Assembly (NCBI RefSeq): GCF_014041935.1
Contig: NZ_CP059491.1
Span: forward strand, 4,836,001-4,900,000
From: Gordonia jinghuaiqii
GTDB lineage: Bacteria; Actinomycetota; Actinomycetes; Mycobacteriales; Mycobacteriaceae
Reading direction: 5' to 3'
Length of the DNA stretch: 64,000 nt
Under the pieces are notes generated by a model. That model was not told where the DNA came from, did not search any database, and was given only the letters and a program-made list of their open reading frames with translations. Positions 43,456-51,889 of this stretch are shown here, piece after piece. Position 1 is the stretch's first letter; every line of letters begins with the position of its first letter. A program made the translations under genes and the position numbers.

Positions 43456-44481
43456 CTAGTCTGCGCCGATTGCCGACGAGCCGGTCTTGAGCAGCTCCTG
43501 AAGGATTTTTCCGCCGATCTCCGGGATCAGGCCGGGGCCGGTGTCCGGGAGGTTCTGCGGGAGCAGGCCCGCCTCGTGGGTAGCCGGGATCCGCGCGGTG
43601 CGGGTGGCCTCGAGGCGGATGCCACTCTGCTGCGGTTTGGCCAGCGGGGTGAGGTACTTGGCGAGGTCGGTTGCGGTGGTGAGTGTTCCGACGACGCGCA
43701 AGCCGGCCGCGCCGAAGTCCGCGGCGCCGCGTCGGATGTGGTTGGGCGAGGTAACCAGGACGATGTCGCGAATCCCCTGGGCCCGGAGCAGTTCCGCGGT
43801 GTTCTGCGCGTTGGCGACCGTCGACCCCGACTTGTCCTCGGTCAGAATCCGATTGGCGTCGACGCCGTTGTCGACGAGCCACGTTCGCATGGCGGCCGCC
43901 TCGGTGATGCCCTTCTTCGGCACACCGCCGGTCACCACGATGGGCGCGCCGGTGGTGATCTCGGATTGTTCTTTACCTGCCGACACCCGGTTGACGAGTT
44001 CCGGCGCCATCTTGCCGTTCGCGTTCAACCCGTACCCGAGGATGACGATCGCGACTCGCCCCGACACCGGCTTGGGAGTCGTGTCCGGGACGATCGCAGC
44101 GGCGGTCGCCACACCCGAGATGACGTTGCGTGCCGTCGTGGCCAGCATCGGGTTCATCATCGACAGTCGGCTCAACGCCGATCGCCCGACCGCATCCTCG
44201 ACCTGGTCAGCCCAGACAGCCTGCAGCGCAAGGGCGTCGGTATCTGCCGGCGCGACCGCGAGGACCTGTTGCAGAAGATCGAGACCACCGGTGACGTCAC
44301 CGCCGGCGAACTTGGACTGGGCACTGTTGTAGAGACCGGCCGGATCGACGGCCGACGCGGTGGTGACCACGCTGACGCCATCGGCGGGTAGCGAGCCCAC
44401 GGCCACGCCACCGAGCGCAGCGACCGCGATCGTCGCCGCGGCAACCAATTTCATGCGCTTCACTCTGGTAACACCAGTCAC
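43456..44481 (-). CDS. YdcF/DUF218 family exported protein
   Basis: 341 aa from a GTG with a leaderless -10 seven bases upstream; an ATG nine codons later is the alternative. A basic n-region and a hydrophobic helix (KLVAAATIAVAALGGVAVG) anchor or export it. A TPR-like segment follows (about residues 50-100). The C-terminal DUF218 domain contains ILGYGLNANGKMAPELVNRV and VTGGVPKKGITEA. DUF218 proteins act in envelope metabolism, with no assigned reaction. Confidence 0.75.
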   Translation of the reverse strand: MTGVTRVKRMKLVAAATIAVAALGGVAVGSLPADGVSVVTTASAVDPAGLYNSAQSKFAGGDVTGGLDLLQQVLAVAPADTDALALQAVWADQVEDAVGRSALSRLSMMNPMLATTARNVISGVATAAAIVPDTTPKPVSGRVAIVILGYGLNANGKMAPELVNRVSAGKEQSEITTGAPIVVTGGVPKKGITEAAAMRTWLVDNGVDANRILTEDKSGSTVANAQNTAELLRAQGIRDIVLVTSPNHIRRGAADFGAAGLRVVGTLTTATDLAKYLTPLAKPQQSGIRLEATRTARIPATHEAGLLPQNLPDTGPGLIPEIGGKILQELLKTGSSAIGAD

Positions 44482-44488
44482 TCGCGCA

Positions 44489-44494
44489 ACAGTA
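44489..44494 (-). promoter_or_regulatory. Leaderless -10 box of the YdcF-like gene
   Basis: TACTGT on the minus strand, seven bases before the GTG at 44481. This supports the GTG over the internal ATG. Confidence 0.45.
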
Positions 44495-44607
44495 CGAGAC
44501 TCGAACAACAGCCACGCACCCGTCCGATCCCAGATAGGTAACGGGTGCGGACAACCGGGATGCCTCGATACGCGTCTTCGTGGTGACCGCGCCGCCGACG
44601 GAAACGG

Positions 44608-45027
44608 TTACTGCCGGGCCACCAGCCTCACCACCGGATACTCGCGGGTCGCCTTCTTCTGATACTTGGCATACCGCGGCTGCGCCTCGACGACCGAGGT
44701 CCATGCACTCTCGCGGTCGGCGCCCGACAACACCACCGGGGTCACCTCCACCGGCGGCTCGCCGTGCCGCTCGATGGACACCGAGTCCGGATGTGCGACG
44801 AGGTTCGCGTACCAATCGGGGTTTCGTCTGCCGCCGCCCGACGCGACGATCAATCGGTCGCCGTCGGCCGGGAACCAGCTCAGCGGGGTCTCCCGCGGCG
44901 CGCCGGACCTGCGCCCGGTGGTCCGCAGGATCAACATCTCCATCCCCCACATCGATCCACTCTTGGTGCGGATGCGTTTGACGGTGCGCTCGTTCATCTT
45001 CCGCTGATACCAGAGCGAGAGTGACAT
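44608..45027 (-). CDS. Deazaflavin (F420)-dependent nitroreductase family protein
   Basis: 139 aa, split-beta-barrel fold of the Ddn family of mycobacteria. The conserved LILRTTGRRSGAPRETPLSW and ASGGGRRNPDWYANLVAHP bind F420. GGAGA precedes the ATG. Family members reduce quinones or unsaturated substrates with reduced F420; the specific substrate is unknown. It stands alone between the YdcF-like gene and the transhydrogenase terminator. Confidence 0.87.
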   Translation of the reverse strand: MSLSLWYQRKMNERTVKRIRTKSGSMWGMEMLILRTTGRRSGAPRETPLSWFPADGDRLIVASGGGRRNPDWYANLVAHPDSVSIERHGEPPVEVTPVVLSGADRESAWTSVVEAQPRYAKYQKKATREYPVVRLVARQ

Positions 45028-45170
45028 GGTTGCTTCTCCATCGGACGTGGGTGGGTAGCGATCTGAATCACACGCTAACCACAGCCGCCCCGGCACGCTT
45101 CTCGATTCCTGATCACATCAACGTGACCACGTCGTGCAGATCCCCTCCCGCAGATCCCTCCGACACGACA

Positions 45171-45211
45171 AACCCCCGTCGGTCCGGCTCGACGACCGGA
45201 CCAACGGGGGT
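45171..45211 (-). terminator. Terminator of the pnt operon
   Basis: A 16-bp stem with one mismatch (ACCCCCGTCGGTCCGG against its complement, 45172-45187 with 45196-45211), loop of 8. It is 13 bases beyond the pntB stop and followed on the minus strand by GTTTGTCG. Confidence 0.75.
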
Positions 45212-45224
45212 GTGAGCGAAACTG

Positions 45225-46751
45225 CTACAGCGCCTTCAGTTCCTCGATGATGCCGTCGACACTCTTCTTGGCGTCGCCGAACAGCATGCTGGTGGTGTCG
45301 CCGAAGAACAGCGGGTTCTCGATACCGGCATAGCCCGAACTCATCGACCGCTTGAGCACGATCACCGAGCGCGCCTCGTCGACGTTGAGGATCGGCATCC
45401 CGTGGATCGGGCTGCTCGGGTCGTTACGCGCGGCCGGGTTGGTGACATCGTTGGCGCCGATGACGATGGCGACATCGGTACGGCTGAACTCGCCGTTGAT
45501 GTCGTCCATCTCCTTCATCGCGTCGTAGGCGACGTCGGCTTCGGCCAGCAGCACGTTCATGTGACCGGGCATGCGACCGGCGACCGGATGGATGGCGTAC
45601 TTGACCTCGACGCCCTTGGCCTCCAACAGGTTCGCCATCTCCTTGACCACATGCTGGGCCTGCGCCACCGCCAGACCGTAACCGGGGACGACGATGACCT
45701 GGTTGGCGTAAGCCATCTGGATCGCGGCGTCGGCGGCCGAGGTGGCCTTGACCGTGCCACCCTCGCCGCCGGGTCCACCGGCCACAGCCGCATCGCCACC
45801 ACCGAACGACCCGAACACGATCGCCGGGATGGAACGGTTCATCGCCTTGGCCATCAGGTTGGTCAGGATCGAGCCCGAGGCACCCACGATCATGCCCGCC
45901 ACGATCAGCGCCGTGTTGTCCAGCGCGATACCCGCGGCAGCCGCGGACAGACCCGTCATGGCGTTGAGCAGCGAGATGACCACCGGCATGTCCGCGCCGC
46001 CGATCGGGAACACCACGAACAGACCCATGACGCCGGCTGCGAGAAGCAGTCCCACCATCCACCACATGCTGGCCCCGCCACCGTCGGAGGCGTTGACGCC
46101 CAGGTAGATGGCCACACCGAGAGCGACGAGCAGCAGCACGATGTTGGCCGCCTGGAAGAGCTTGGCGTTGGCGACGAAAGCCTTCTCCAGTCCCTTCGGC
46201 ATGATCTCCTGCAGCTTGGCGAAGGCCACCAGCGAACCCCAGAACGAGATCGAACCGATCACGGCGGCGATCAGCGAACCCACCACCAGCGGCGAGGCCG
46301 GCTCGATGTTGTGGAAGGTGGAGAACCCGGAGGTCTCGATGAACTCGGCCCACGCGATCAGCGCCACCGTGCCGCCGCCGACGCCGTTGAACAGCGCGAC
46401 CAGCTGCGGCATCGCCGTCATCTTGGTCTTCAGCGCGGGCGGGATACCCAGCGCCACACCGAGAGCCAGACCGACGGCGATCAGCACCCAGTTGATCGTC
46501 GGAACGCCCTCGGTGGAATGACCATCCGAGCCGACCGCGCCCTCGTTCCAGATGTAGAGCAGCGTCGCGGCGACCGCCAGACCCATACCCACCGCGGCGA
46601 TCCAGTTGCCGCGTACCGCGGTCTTCGGTCCGGTCAGACCCATCAGGCCGTAGATGAACAGCGAGAAGGAGACGATGTAGAGCGCCATCACCAGATAGGA
46701 GATGCCCTCGCTCGGGGTGTGCGAGCCCGCGGCCAACACCAACTGTGACAT
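45225..46751 (-). CDS. pntB: NAD(P) transhydrogenase subunit beta PntB
   Basis: 508 aa. Domain II has about nine membrane helices (residues 1-300). Domain III binds NADP(H) through VPGYGLAVAQAQH and IGANDVTNPAARND. It uses the proton gradient to reduce NADP with NADH. This ATG has AGGAC seven bases upstream; a GTG eight codons earlier overlaps the pntAb stop and is the alternative. Confidence 0.93.
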   Translation of the reverse strand: MSQLVLAAGSHTPSEGISYLVMALYIVSFSLFIYGLMGLTGPKTAVRGNWIAAVGMGLAVAATLLYIWNEGAVGSDGHSTEGVPTINWVLIAVGLALGVALGIPPALKTKMTAMPQLVALFNGVGGGTVALIAWAEFIETSGFSTFHNIEPASPLVVGSLIAAVIGSISFWGSLVAFAKLQEIMPKGLEKAFVANAKLFQAANIVLLLVALGVAIYLGVNASDGGGASMWWMVGLLLAAGVMGLFVVFPIGGADMPVVISLLNAMTGLSAAAAGIALDNTALIVAGMIVGASGSILTNLMAKAMNRSIPAIVFGSFGGGDAAVAGGPGGEGGTVKATSAADAAIQMAYANQVIVVPGYGLAVAQAQHVVKEMANLLEAKGVEVKYAIHPVAGRMPGHMNVLLAEADVAYDAMKEMDDINGEFSRTDVAIVIGANDVTNPAARNDPSSPIHGMPILNVDEARSVIVLKRSMSSGYAGIENPLFFGDTTSMLFGDAKKSVDGIIEELKAL

Positions 46752-46771
46752 GAATACGTCCTGGGCGCCGT

Positions 46772-47077
46772 TCACTTGGCGGCCTCCTTCTTACCCTTGA
46801 ACATGCCCAGCATCCGGTCTGTGACCGCGAAGCCACCGATCACATTCAGCGTGCCGAACACCAACGCGACGAACGCGATGATGCGCACGCCCCACCCGGC
46901 GTCGGCGGGCAGCTTGCCCAGGACCACCAGCGCGCCGAGCACGACGATGCCGTGAATGGCGTTGGTGCCCGACATCAACGGGGTGTGCAGGGTGTTGGGA
47001 ACCTTCGAGATGACTGCGAACCCGACGAACCCGGCCAACACCAGGATCGCGAGATTCGCGAGAAGTCCGGCATACAT
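46772..47077 (-). CDS. pntAb: NAD(P) transhydrogenase small membrane subunit PntAb
   Basis: 101 aa with three membrane helices, the separate part of domain II found in bacteria with a split alpha subunit. TLHTPLMSGTNAIHGIVVLG is the family's conserved region. ATG overlaps the pntAa stop (TGATG). It connects PntAa to PntB in the proton channel. Confidence 0.93.
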   Translation of the reverse strand: MYAGLLANLAILVLAGFVGFAVISKVPNTLHTPLMSGTNAIHGIVVLGALVVLGKLPADAGWGVRIIAFVALVFGTLNVIGGFAVTDRMLGMFKGKKEAAK

Positions 47078-48168
47078 CAGACCTTCACCTCCTGAGGGGT
47101 GTCCCGGGTGACACACGCCGCAGCGAGCACCTCGTCGTCGAAATCCGGTGTGATCGCGCCGTTCTCGTCGAGCATCAGCTCGATCAGCGCGAGCAGGTTC
47201 TTGGAGTACAGCTCACTGGCGTGTTCGGGCATGGTGGCCGGGAGGTTGAGCGGGGCACTGATCGTCACGTCATGTTTGACGACGGTCTCACCGGGCTCGG
47301 TCAGCTCACAGTTGCCGCCGGTCTCGCCGGCCAGGTCGATGACGACGCTGCCGGGCTTCATCCCCTCCACCGCGGCGGCGGTGACGAGGCGAGGCGCGGG
47401 ACGTCCGGGCACGAGTGCGGTGGTGATGACGACGTCGAAACCCTTGATGGCATCCTCGAGTGCCTGCTGCTGCTGAGCACGCTCCTCCTCGGTGAGCTCA
47501 CGGGCATAACCGCCCTCACCGGCGGCGTCGATACCCAGATCCAGCCACTGCGCACCCACCGATCGAACCTGCTCGGCGACCTCGGGCCGCACGTCGTAAC
47601 CGGTGGTCCGGCCACCCAGACGCTTCGCGGTGGCCAGCGCCTGGAGGCCGGCGACACCGACACCGAGGACCAGCACGGTCGCCGGCTTCACGGTGCCGGC
47701 CGCGGTGGTCAGCATCGGGAAGAACCGGGTGGACAGGTCCGCCGCCACGACGACCGACTTGTAGCCGGCGACGTTGGCCTGCGAACTCAACGCATCCATG
47801 ACCTGGGCGCGCGAGATACGCGGAATCGCCTCCACCGCATAGGCCTCGACGCCGGCCGCACGCAGCGTGCCGATCTGATTGTCGGCGTTACGCGGCGCGA
47901 GGAACCCGATCAGTTTCTGCCCGCTGCGGAGCTTGCCGATCTCCTCGTCCGACGGCGGAGACACCCGCAGAACCACATCGGCGCTGTACGGATCGCCGAT
48001 CGTCGCTCCGGCCTCGGTGTACGCCTCGTCCGGGATCAGGGCGCCGAGACCGGCCCCCGATTCCACGACGACGGGCACACCCTTGCCCACCAGCGCGGCG
48101 GCCACCTTCGGGACAAGCGCCACACGACGCTCGCCCGGGGCCGTCTCGCGCACGACACCCACTGTCAT
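47077..48168 (-). CDS. pntAa: NAD(P) transhydrogenase subunit alpha PntAa
   Basis: 363 aa, soluble NAD(H)-binding domain I. It has the alanine-dehydrogenase-like start GVVRETAPGERRVALVPKVA and the Rossmann motif VLGVGVAGLQALATA. It is the first gene of the pntAa-pntAb-pntB operon. An in-frame GTG three codons earlier is possible. A GC-rich hairpin lies just upstream of the ribosome site. Confidence 0.93.
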   Translation of the reverse strand: MTVGVVRETAPGERRVALVPKVAAALVGKGVPVVVESGAGLGALIPDEAYTEAGATIGDPYSADVVLRVSPPSDEEIGKLRSGQKLIGFLAPRNADNQIGTLRAAGVEAYAVEAIPRISRAQVMDALSSQANVAGYKSVVVAADLSTRFFPMLTTAAGTVKPATVLVLGVGVAGLQALATAKRLGGRTTGYDVRPEVAEQVRSVGAQWLDLGIDAAGEGGYARELTEEERAQQQQALEDAIKGFDVVITTALVPGRPAPRLVTAAAVEGMKPGSVVIDLAGETGGNCELTEPGETVVKHDVTISAPLNLPATMPEHASELYSKNLLALIELMLDENGAITPDFDDEVLAAACVTRDTPQEVKV

Positions 48169-48187
48169 TGCTCTCACCCTGCCTGTT

Positions 48188-48206
48188 GGCGCCGCTGCGC
48201 GGCGCC
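48188..48206 (-). repeat. GC hairpin in the pntAa 5' leader
   Basis: GGCGCCGC-TGC-GCGGCGCC, a perfect 8-bp stem with a 3-base loop, 20 bases before the pntAa start. It could slow translation initiation. Confidence 0.55.
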
Positions 48207-48518
48207 GTCTTGTCCGGCGCCGGTAGTCGACGCCTCTTACGCGTTCACAAAACGTGACCCTCGTGCAGATCGTGCAGCTCCGCCATGTGACGGCGGCGCG
48301 GACGACCTGAACTCAGGTCACGAATGCCGGGAATCGGACAGGGATGGCTGTCACCCGGCTCACATAAAGGTCCGATGAACATAACACGCACTCTCAGCGT
48401 CAGCTCAGGGGAGTCGGATAGGTCACTCCGCCCTTGACGTAAGAGCTTTCACCCAGAATGGACAGCCGTCCAGACAAGTGTCGTCCGCGAAGTCCGCGCC
48501 GACGTCGGGTGGCCGGTG
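48207..48518. other. Gene-free region between pntAa and the molybdoenzyme gene
   Basis: No convincing ORF. It must hold the pnt promoter (leftward) and the end of the molybdoenzyme transcript. A perfect palindrome GACCTGA-AC-TCAGGTC at 48304-48319 is a candidate operator. No known riboswitch was recognised. Confidence 0.5.
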
Positions 48519-50090
48519 TCAGGTGATGGTGTAGCCACGGTCGTCCAATCCGCTCGCCCCATCGGGCGCGGGCGACTGATATCGCTCGATCTGCGGCCGG
48601 CCCAGCTTGTCGATGGCCCGGCATTCGAGGGTGTGCTCGCCCTTCGTCGCCTGCCACGGAAAGCGCCATTGCCGCCACGTGTCGATGCTGTACTCGGTGG
48701 TGAGTTCGGCCGGTTGCCAGGGCCCCTGGTCGACGCGCACCTCGACCCGCTCGATCCCGGTGTGCTGGGCCCACGCGGTGCCGGCGATGATCACCTCTCC
48801 CGCCGGATGCTCGGTCCCGTCGGCGGGGCGGTCGAAGCGTGATGCCATCTTGATCGGACCGAGCGCCGACCAGCCGCGCGTCGTCCAGTACGCCTTCGCG
48901 TCGCTGAACCGGGTGATCTCCCAGTCGACAACCCACTTGGTCGCCGACACGTATCCGTACAGGCCGGGCACCACCTGGCGGACCGGGTATCCGTGTTCGA
49001 TGGGCAGGGGTGACCCGTTCATGCCGACGGCGAGCAGTGCGTCACGCCCGTCGGTGAGCGCCGAGATCGGGGTGCCGCAGGTCCATCCGTCCACACTGGT
49101 CGACAGCAACATGTCTGCGCCCGGGCGGACACCTGCGAGGTCGAGGACAGCACGCATCGGCACGCCGAGCCAGGAGGCATTCCCGACCAGGTCGCCGCCG
49201 ACGTCGTTGGAGACGCAGGCGAGGGTCACCACACGTTCGGTCATCGGCATGGCGAGCAGGTCATCCCAGCTGAGCGTGACCTCCTTGTCGACGTCGCCGT
49301 GAATTCGCAGCCGCCACTCGCTTGTGGTGAGCGTGGGGACCTGAAGTGCGGTGTCGATCCGGTAGAAGTCGGCATTGTCGGTGACGAAAGGGGTTGCGCC
49401 CGAGAGGTCCAGCTCGGCGCCGGGCGGAATCGGAGGAGCCGGCACGGCCGGTTTCGGCAGCAGCAACCGGGCCCGGTCGGCGACCGTGTCGGCGGTGTCG
49501 GCGAGCATGCGGCGCCCCACCACGCCCACGGCCACGGCGGCCGCCGCGATGCCGGCCGCGGTCAGCACGAAACGTCGCGAGAGCGGTGCGCGCGCAGCGG
49601 GTTCCGGCTCGTCGTCGACGACGGCGGCTTCTCGCGACCGGTTCGGGCCCAGCTGCGCCAACAGGATTCGCAGCACGACGACCCCGACGACACCGGCGAT
49701 GATCGACGGGATCGCATACGTCCACGACGCCCCGGGACGGTTCACCGCAGCGAGGACCCCGAGTACGCCGAACACCGCGATGATGACCGATCCGAGGGGC
49801 GGCCGACGGCGTTCGAGGTATCCCGACGCCGCGGCCAGCAGGGCGATGATGACGCCCATCCCCACGTAGAGCGCGACCTTGTCGGAGGTGCCGAACGTCT
49901 CGATGGCCCACTCGCGAACCGCCTCGGGAGTGGAATCGACGACCGTCGACCCGACGGCGAAGTAGGGCGAGGCATCCGGCGACACCGGGACCGCGGCGAG
50001 CTCACCGACCGCCAGGGCCGCACCCACCGCCACCACTCCGGACACCTCGGGGGCGATGGAGGGTGTGCGCAGCTTCGGGATAGAAGTCAT
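48519..50090 (-). CDS. Membrane-anchored molybdopterin oxidoreductase (sulfite-oxidase fold)
   Basis: 523 aa. About five hydrophobic helices come first, with a twin-arginine-like SRRFVLTAAG near residue 160. A sulfite-oxidase-type molybdopterin domain follows: TLACVSNDVGGDLVGNASWLG holds the molybdenum-ligating Cys, and a C-terminal dimerisation domain (ERVEVRVDQGPWQP) ends it. It probably acts on the outer face of the membrane on sulfite or another oxo substrate. The modABC operon in the window could feed it. Start uncertain: no good ribosome site. Confidence 0.8.
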   Translation of the reverse strand: MTSIPKLRTPSIAPEVSGVVAVGAALAVGELAAVPVSPDASPYFAVGSTVVDSTPEAVREWAIETFGTSDKVALYVGMGVIIALLAAASGYLERRRPPLGSVIIAVFGVLGVLAAVNRPGASWTYAIPSIIAGVVGVVVLRILLAQLGPNRSREAAVVDDEPEPAARAPLSRRFVLTAAGIAAAAVAVGVVGRRMLADTADTVADRARLLLPKPAVPAPPIPPGAELDLSGATPFVTDNADFYRIDTALQVPTLTTSEWRLRIHGDVDKEVTLSWDDLLAMPMTERVVTLACVSNDVGGDLVGNASWLGVPMRAVLDLAGVRPGADMLLSTSVDGWTCGTPISALTDGRDALLAVGMNGSPLPIEHGYPVRQVVPGLYGYVSATKWVVDWEITRFSDAKAYWTTRGWSALGPIKMASRFDRPADGTEHPAGEVIIAGTAWAQHTGIERVEVRVDQGPWQPAELTTEYSIDTWRQWRFPWQATKGEHTLECRAIDKLGRPQIERYQSPAPDGASGLDDRGYTIT

Positions 50091-50192
50091 CCTTCTTGGT
50101 ACCGGAGAACTCTGTGAATACCCCGTGGAGCGTACGTTCCGAGACCCGCCGGTGACCCGGCGGACGTACCAGGACACCAATCGTCACCAAGG

Positions 50193-50224
50193 ACTAGAAC
50201 AGGTTCTAGTTTGTCCGCTAATCT
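50193..50224 (+). promoter_or_regulatory. KstR-type box and leaderless promoter
   Basis: ACTAGAACAGGTTCTAGT (50193-50210) contains TAGAACAGGTTCTA, an exact match to the mycobacterial KstR motif TnnAACnnGTTnnA. A -10 TAATCT (50219-50224) lies seven bases before the ATG, so the box covers the -35 region of a leaderless gene. Confidence 0.75.
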
Positions 50225-50231
50225 GAGCGCC

Positions 50232-51704
50232 ATGGCTACCAGCACCGAGATTCCGGCGACCGTTCCCCTCGACTCGGTGACCTCGTTCTCCGACGAGGTC
50301 GACGTCGTCGTGATCGGATTCGGCATCGCCGGCGGATGTGCCGCCGCGGAGGCCGCGGCGAACGGCGCACGCGTCCTGTTGCTCGAACGCGCCGCGGCAC
50401 CCGGCGGCACCACCTCGCTGTCCGGCGGGTTCTTCTACCTCGGCGGCGGCACGGCAGTGCAGAAGGCGACGGGGCAGGAAGACTCCGTCGAGGAGATGGA
50501 GAAGTACCTCACCGCGGTCTCGGTGGACCCCGAGCCCGACAAGATCCACGCCTACTGCGCCGACAGCGTCGACCACTTCAACTGGCTCGAAGGCCTCGGC
50601 TTCACCTTCGAGCGCAGTTTCTACGCAGAGAAGGCCGTCATCCAGCCCGGCACCGAGGGCCTGATGTTCACCGGCAACGAGAAGGTCTGGCCGTTCAAGG
50701 ACCAGGCCGTCCCCGCGCCGCGCGGCCACAAGGTGCCGGTCCCGGGGGAGACCGGCGGGGCGAAGCTGGTCATCGATCTGCTGGTCACCCGGCTCGATGA
50801 GCTGGGGGCCGAGGTCCGGTACGAGACCGGGGCCCGCCAACTGGTCGTCGACGAGCAAGGCGCGGTGGTCGGCGTGACCTGGAAGACGCCCGATGCCGAG
50901 GGCGTCATCCGCGCGGATTCGGTGATCATCGCGGCCGGCGGTTTCGTCATGAACCCCGACATGGTCGCCGAACACACCCCGCATCTCGCCGAGAAGCCGT
51001 TCGTGCTGGGCAACACCTACGACGACGGCCTCGGCCTACGCATGGGCCGATCAGTCGGTGCCGCACTGAAGTACATGGACAAGGCGTTCATCACCGCACC
51101 GATCTACCCGCCCGCGAGCATGGTCATGGGCGTCATCGTCAACAAGTACGGTGAGCGGTTCGTCACCGAGGACTCCTACCACGCGCGGACATCGGGATTC
51201 ATTCTGGAACAACCGGATTCGACGGCATACCTCATCGTCGACGAATCACACATGAATCAGGAGCACAATTACCTGATCAAGTTCATCGACGGCTACGAAT
51301 CCGTCGCGGAGATGGAAGCCGCACTCGGCATCCCCGAGGGCAATCTGCAGCAAACGATGGCGCGGTACAACGAGAACGCCGCGAAGAAGGAGGATCCCGA
51401 CTTCCACAAGGCGGCCGAGTTCCTCGAACCCCAGGACACCGGCCCCTGGGCCGCCTACGACCTCTCACTGGGCAAGGCGGTGTACGCCGGTTTCACCATG
51501 GGCGGCATGGCGACCTCGCTCGACGGCGAAGTGCTCGACGACTCCGGCGCGGTCATCCGCGGTCTGTACGCCGCAGGCGCGAGTGCGACCAACATCGCCC
51601 AGGACTGCAAGGGTTATTGCAGCGGAACACAATTGGGTGAGGGGTCGTACTTCGGTCGACGCGCGGGGCGTCACGCCGCGGCGAAGGTGACCTCTCGGGC
51701 GTGA
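50232..51704 (+). CDS. FAD-binding dehydrogenase (KstD/fumarate-reductase superfamily)
   Basis: 490 aa. The N-terminal VVVIGFGIAGGCAAAEAAANG is typical of the superfamily that includes 3-ketosteroid-delta-1-dehydrogenase and fumarate reductase flavoproteins. GGTTSLSGGFFYLGGG follows, as in KstD-like proteins. The C-terminal YAAGASATNIAQDCKGYCSG closes the FAD site. The KstR-type operator suggests steroid metabolism. No covalent FAD or haem domain is seen, so it is not a respiratory fumarate reductase. Confidence 0.78.
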   Translation: MATSTEIPATVPLDSVTSFSDEVDVVVIGFGIAGGCAAAEAAANGARVLLLERAAAPGGTTSLSGGFFYLGGGTAVQKATGQEDSVEEMEKYLTAVSVDPEPDKIHAYCADSVDHFNWLEGLGFTFERSFYAEKAVIQPGTEGLMFTGNEKVWPFKDQAVPAPRGHKVPVPGETGGAKLVIDLLVTRLDELGAEVRYETGARQLVVDEQGAVVGVTWKTPDAEGVIRADSVIIAAGGFVMNPDMVAEHTPHLAEKPFVLGNTYDDGLGLRMGRSVGAALKYMDKAFITAPIYPPASMVMGVIVNKYGERFVTEDSYHARTSGFILEQPDSTAYLIVDESHMNQEHNYLIKFIDGYESVAEMEAALGIPEGNLQQTMARYNENAAKKEDPDFHKAAEFLEPQDTGPWAAYDLSLGKAVYAGFTMGGMATSLDGEVLDDSGAVIRGLYAAGASATNIAQDCKGYCSGTQLGEGSYFGRRAGRHAAAKVTSRA

Positions 51705-51708
51705 GGGT

Positions 51709-51865
51709 GGTTTCGATACGGTTCTCGCCTAGCGGCTCGAACCTACTCAACCAGCAGAAACGCACCCCCGGCGGTCGAGCACAACCCACCCCCGCTGATA
51801 GGCCAGCCCCACACACCCGCTGGTTGAGTAGGGCCGAGGCGCTAGCCGAGGTCCGTATCGAAACC
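51709..51865. repeat. Large interrupted palindrome (two 47-bp arms)
   Basis: The arms at 51709-51755 and 51819-51865 match as inverted repeats in 41 of 47 positions, with a 63-bp spacer. Ends are GGTTTCGATACGG and CCTACTCAACCAGC. It lies between the convergent flavoprotein and copA genes. It could serve as a bidirectional terminator, and its form resembles the REP-like intergenic repeats of actinobacteria. Confidence 0.8.
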
Positions 51866-51889
51866 AGGCCGCCCAACCGGTTTCACGTG

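Noticed and set aside
45121..45132. ACGTG-AC-CACGT palindrome
   Set aside because: Short, between two genes transcribed in the same direction and downstream of one; likely chance.
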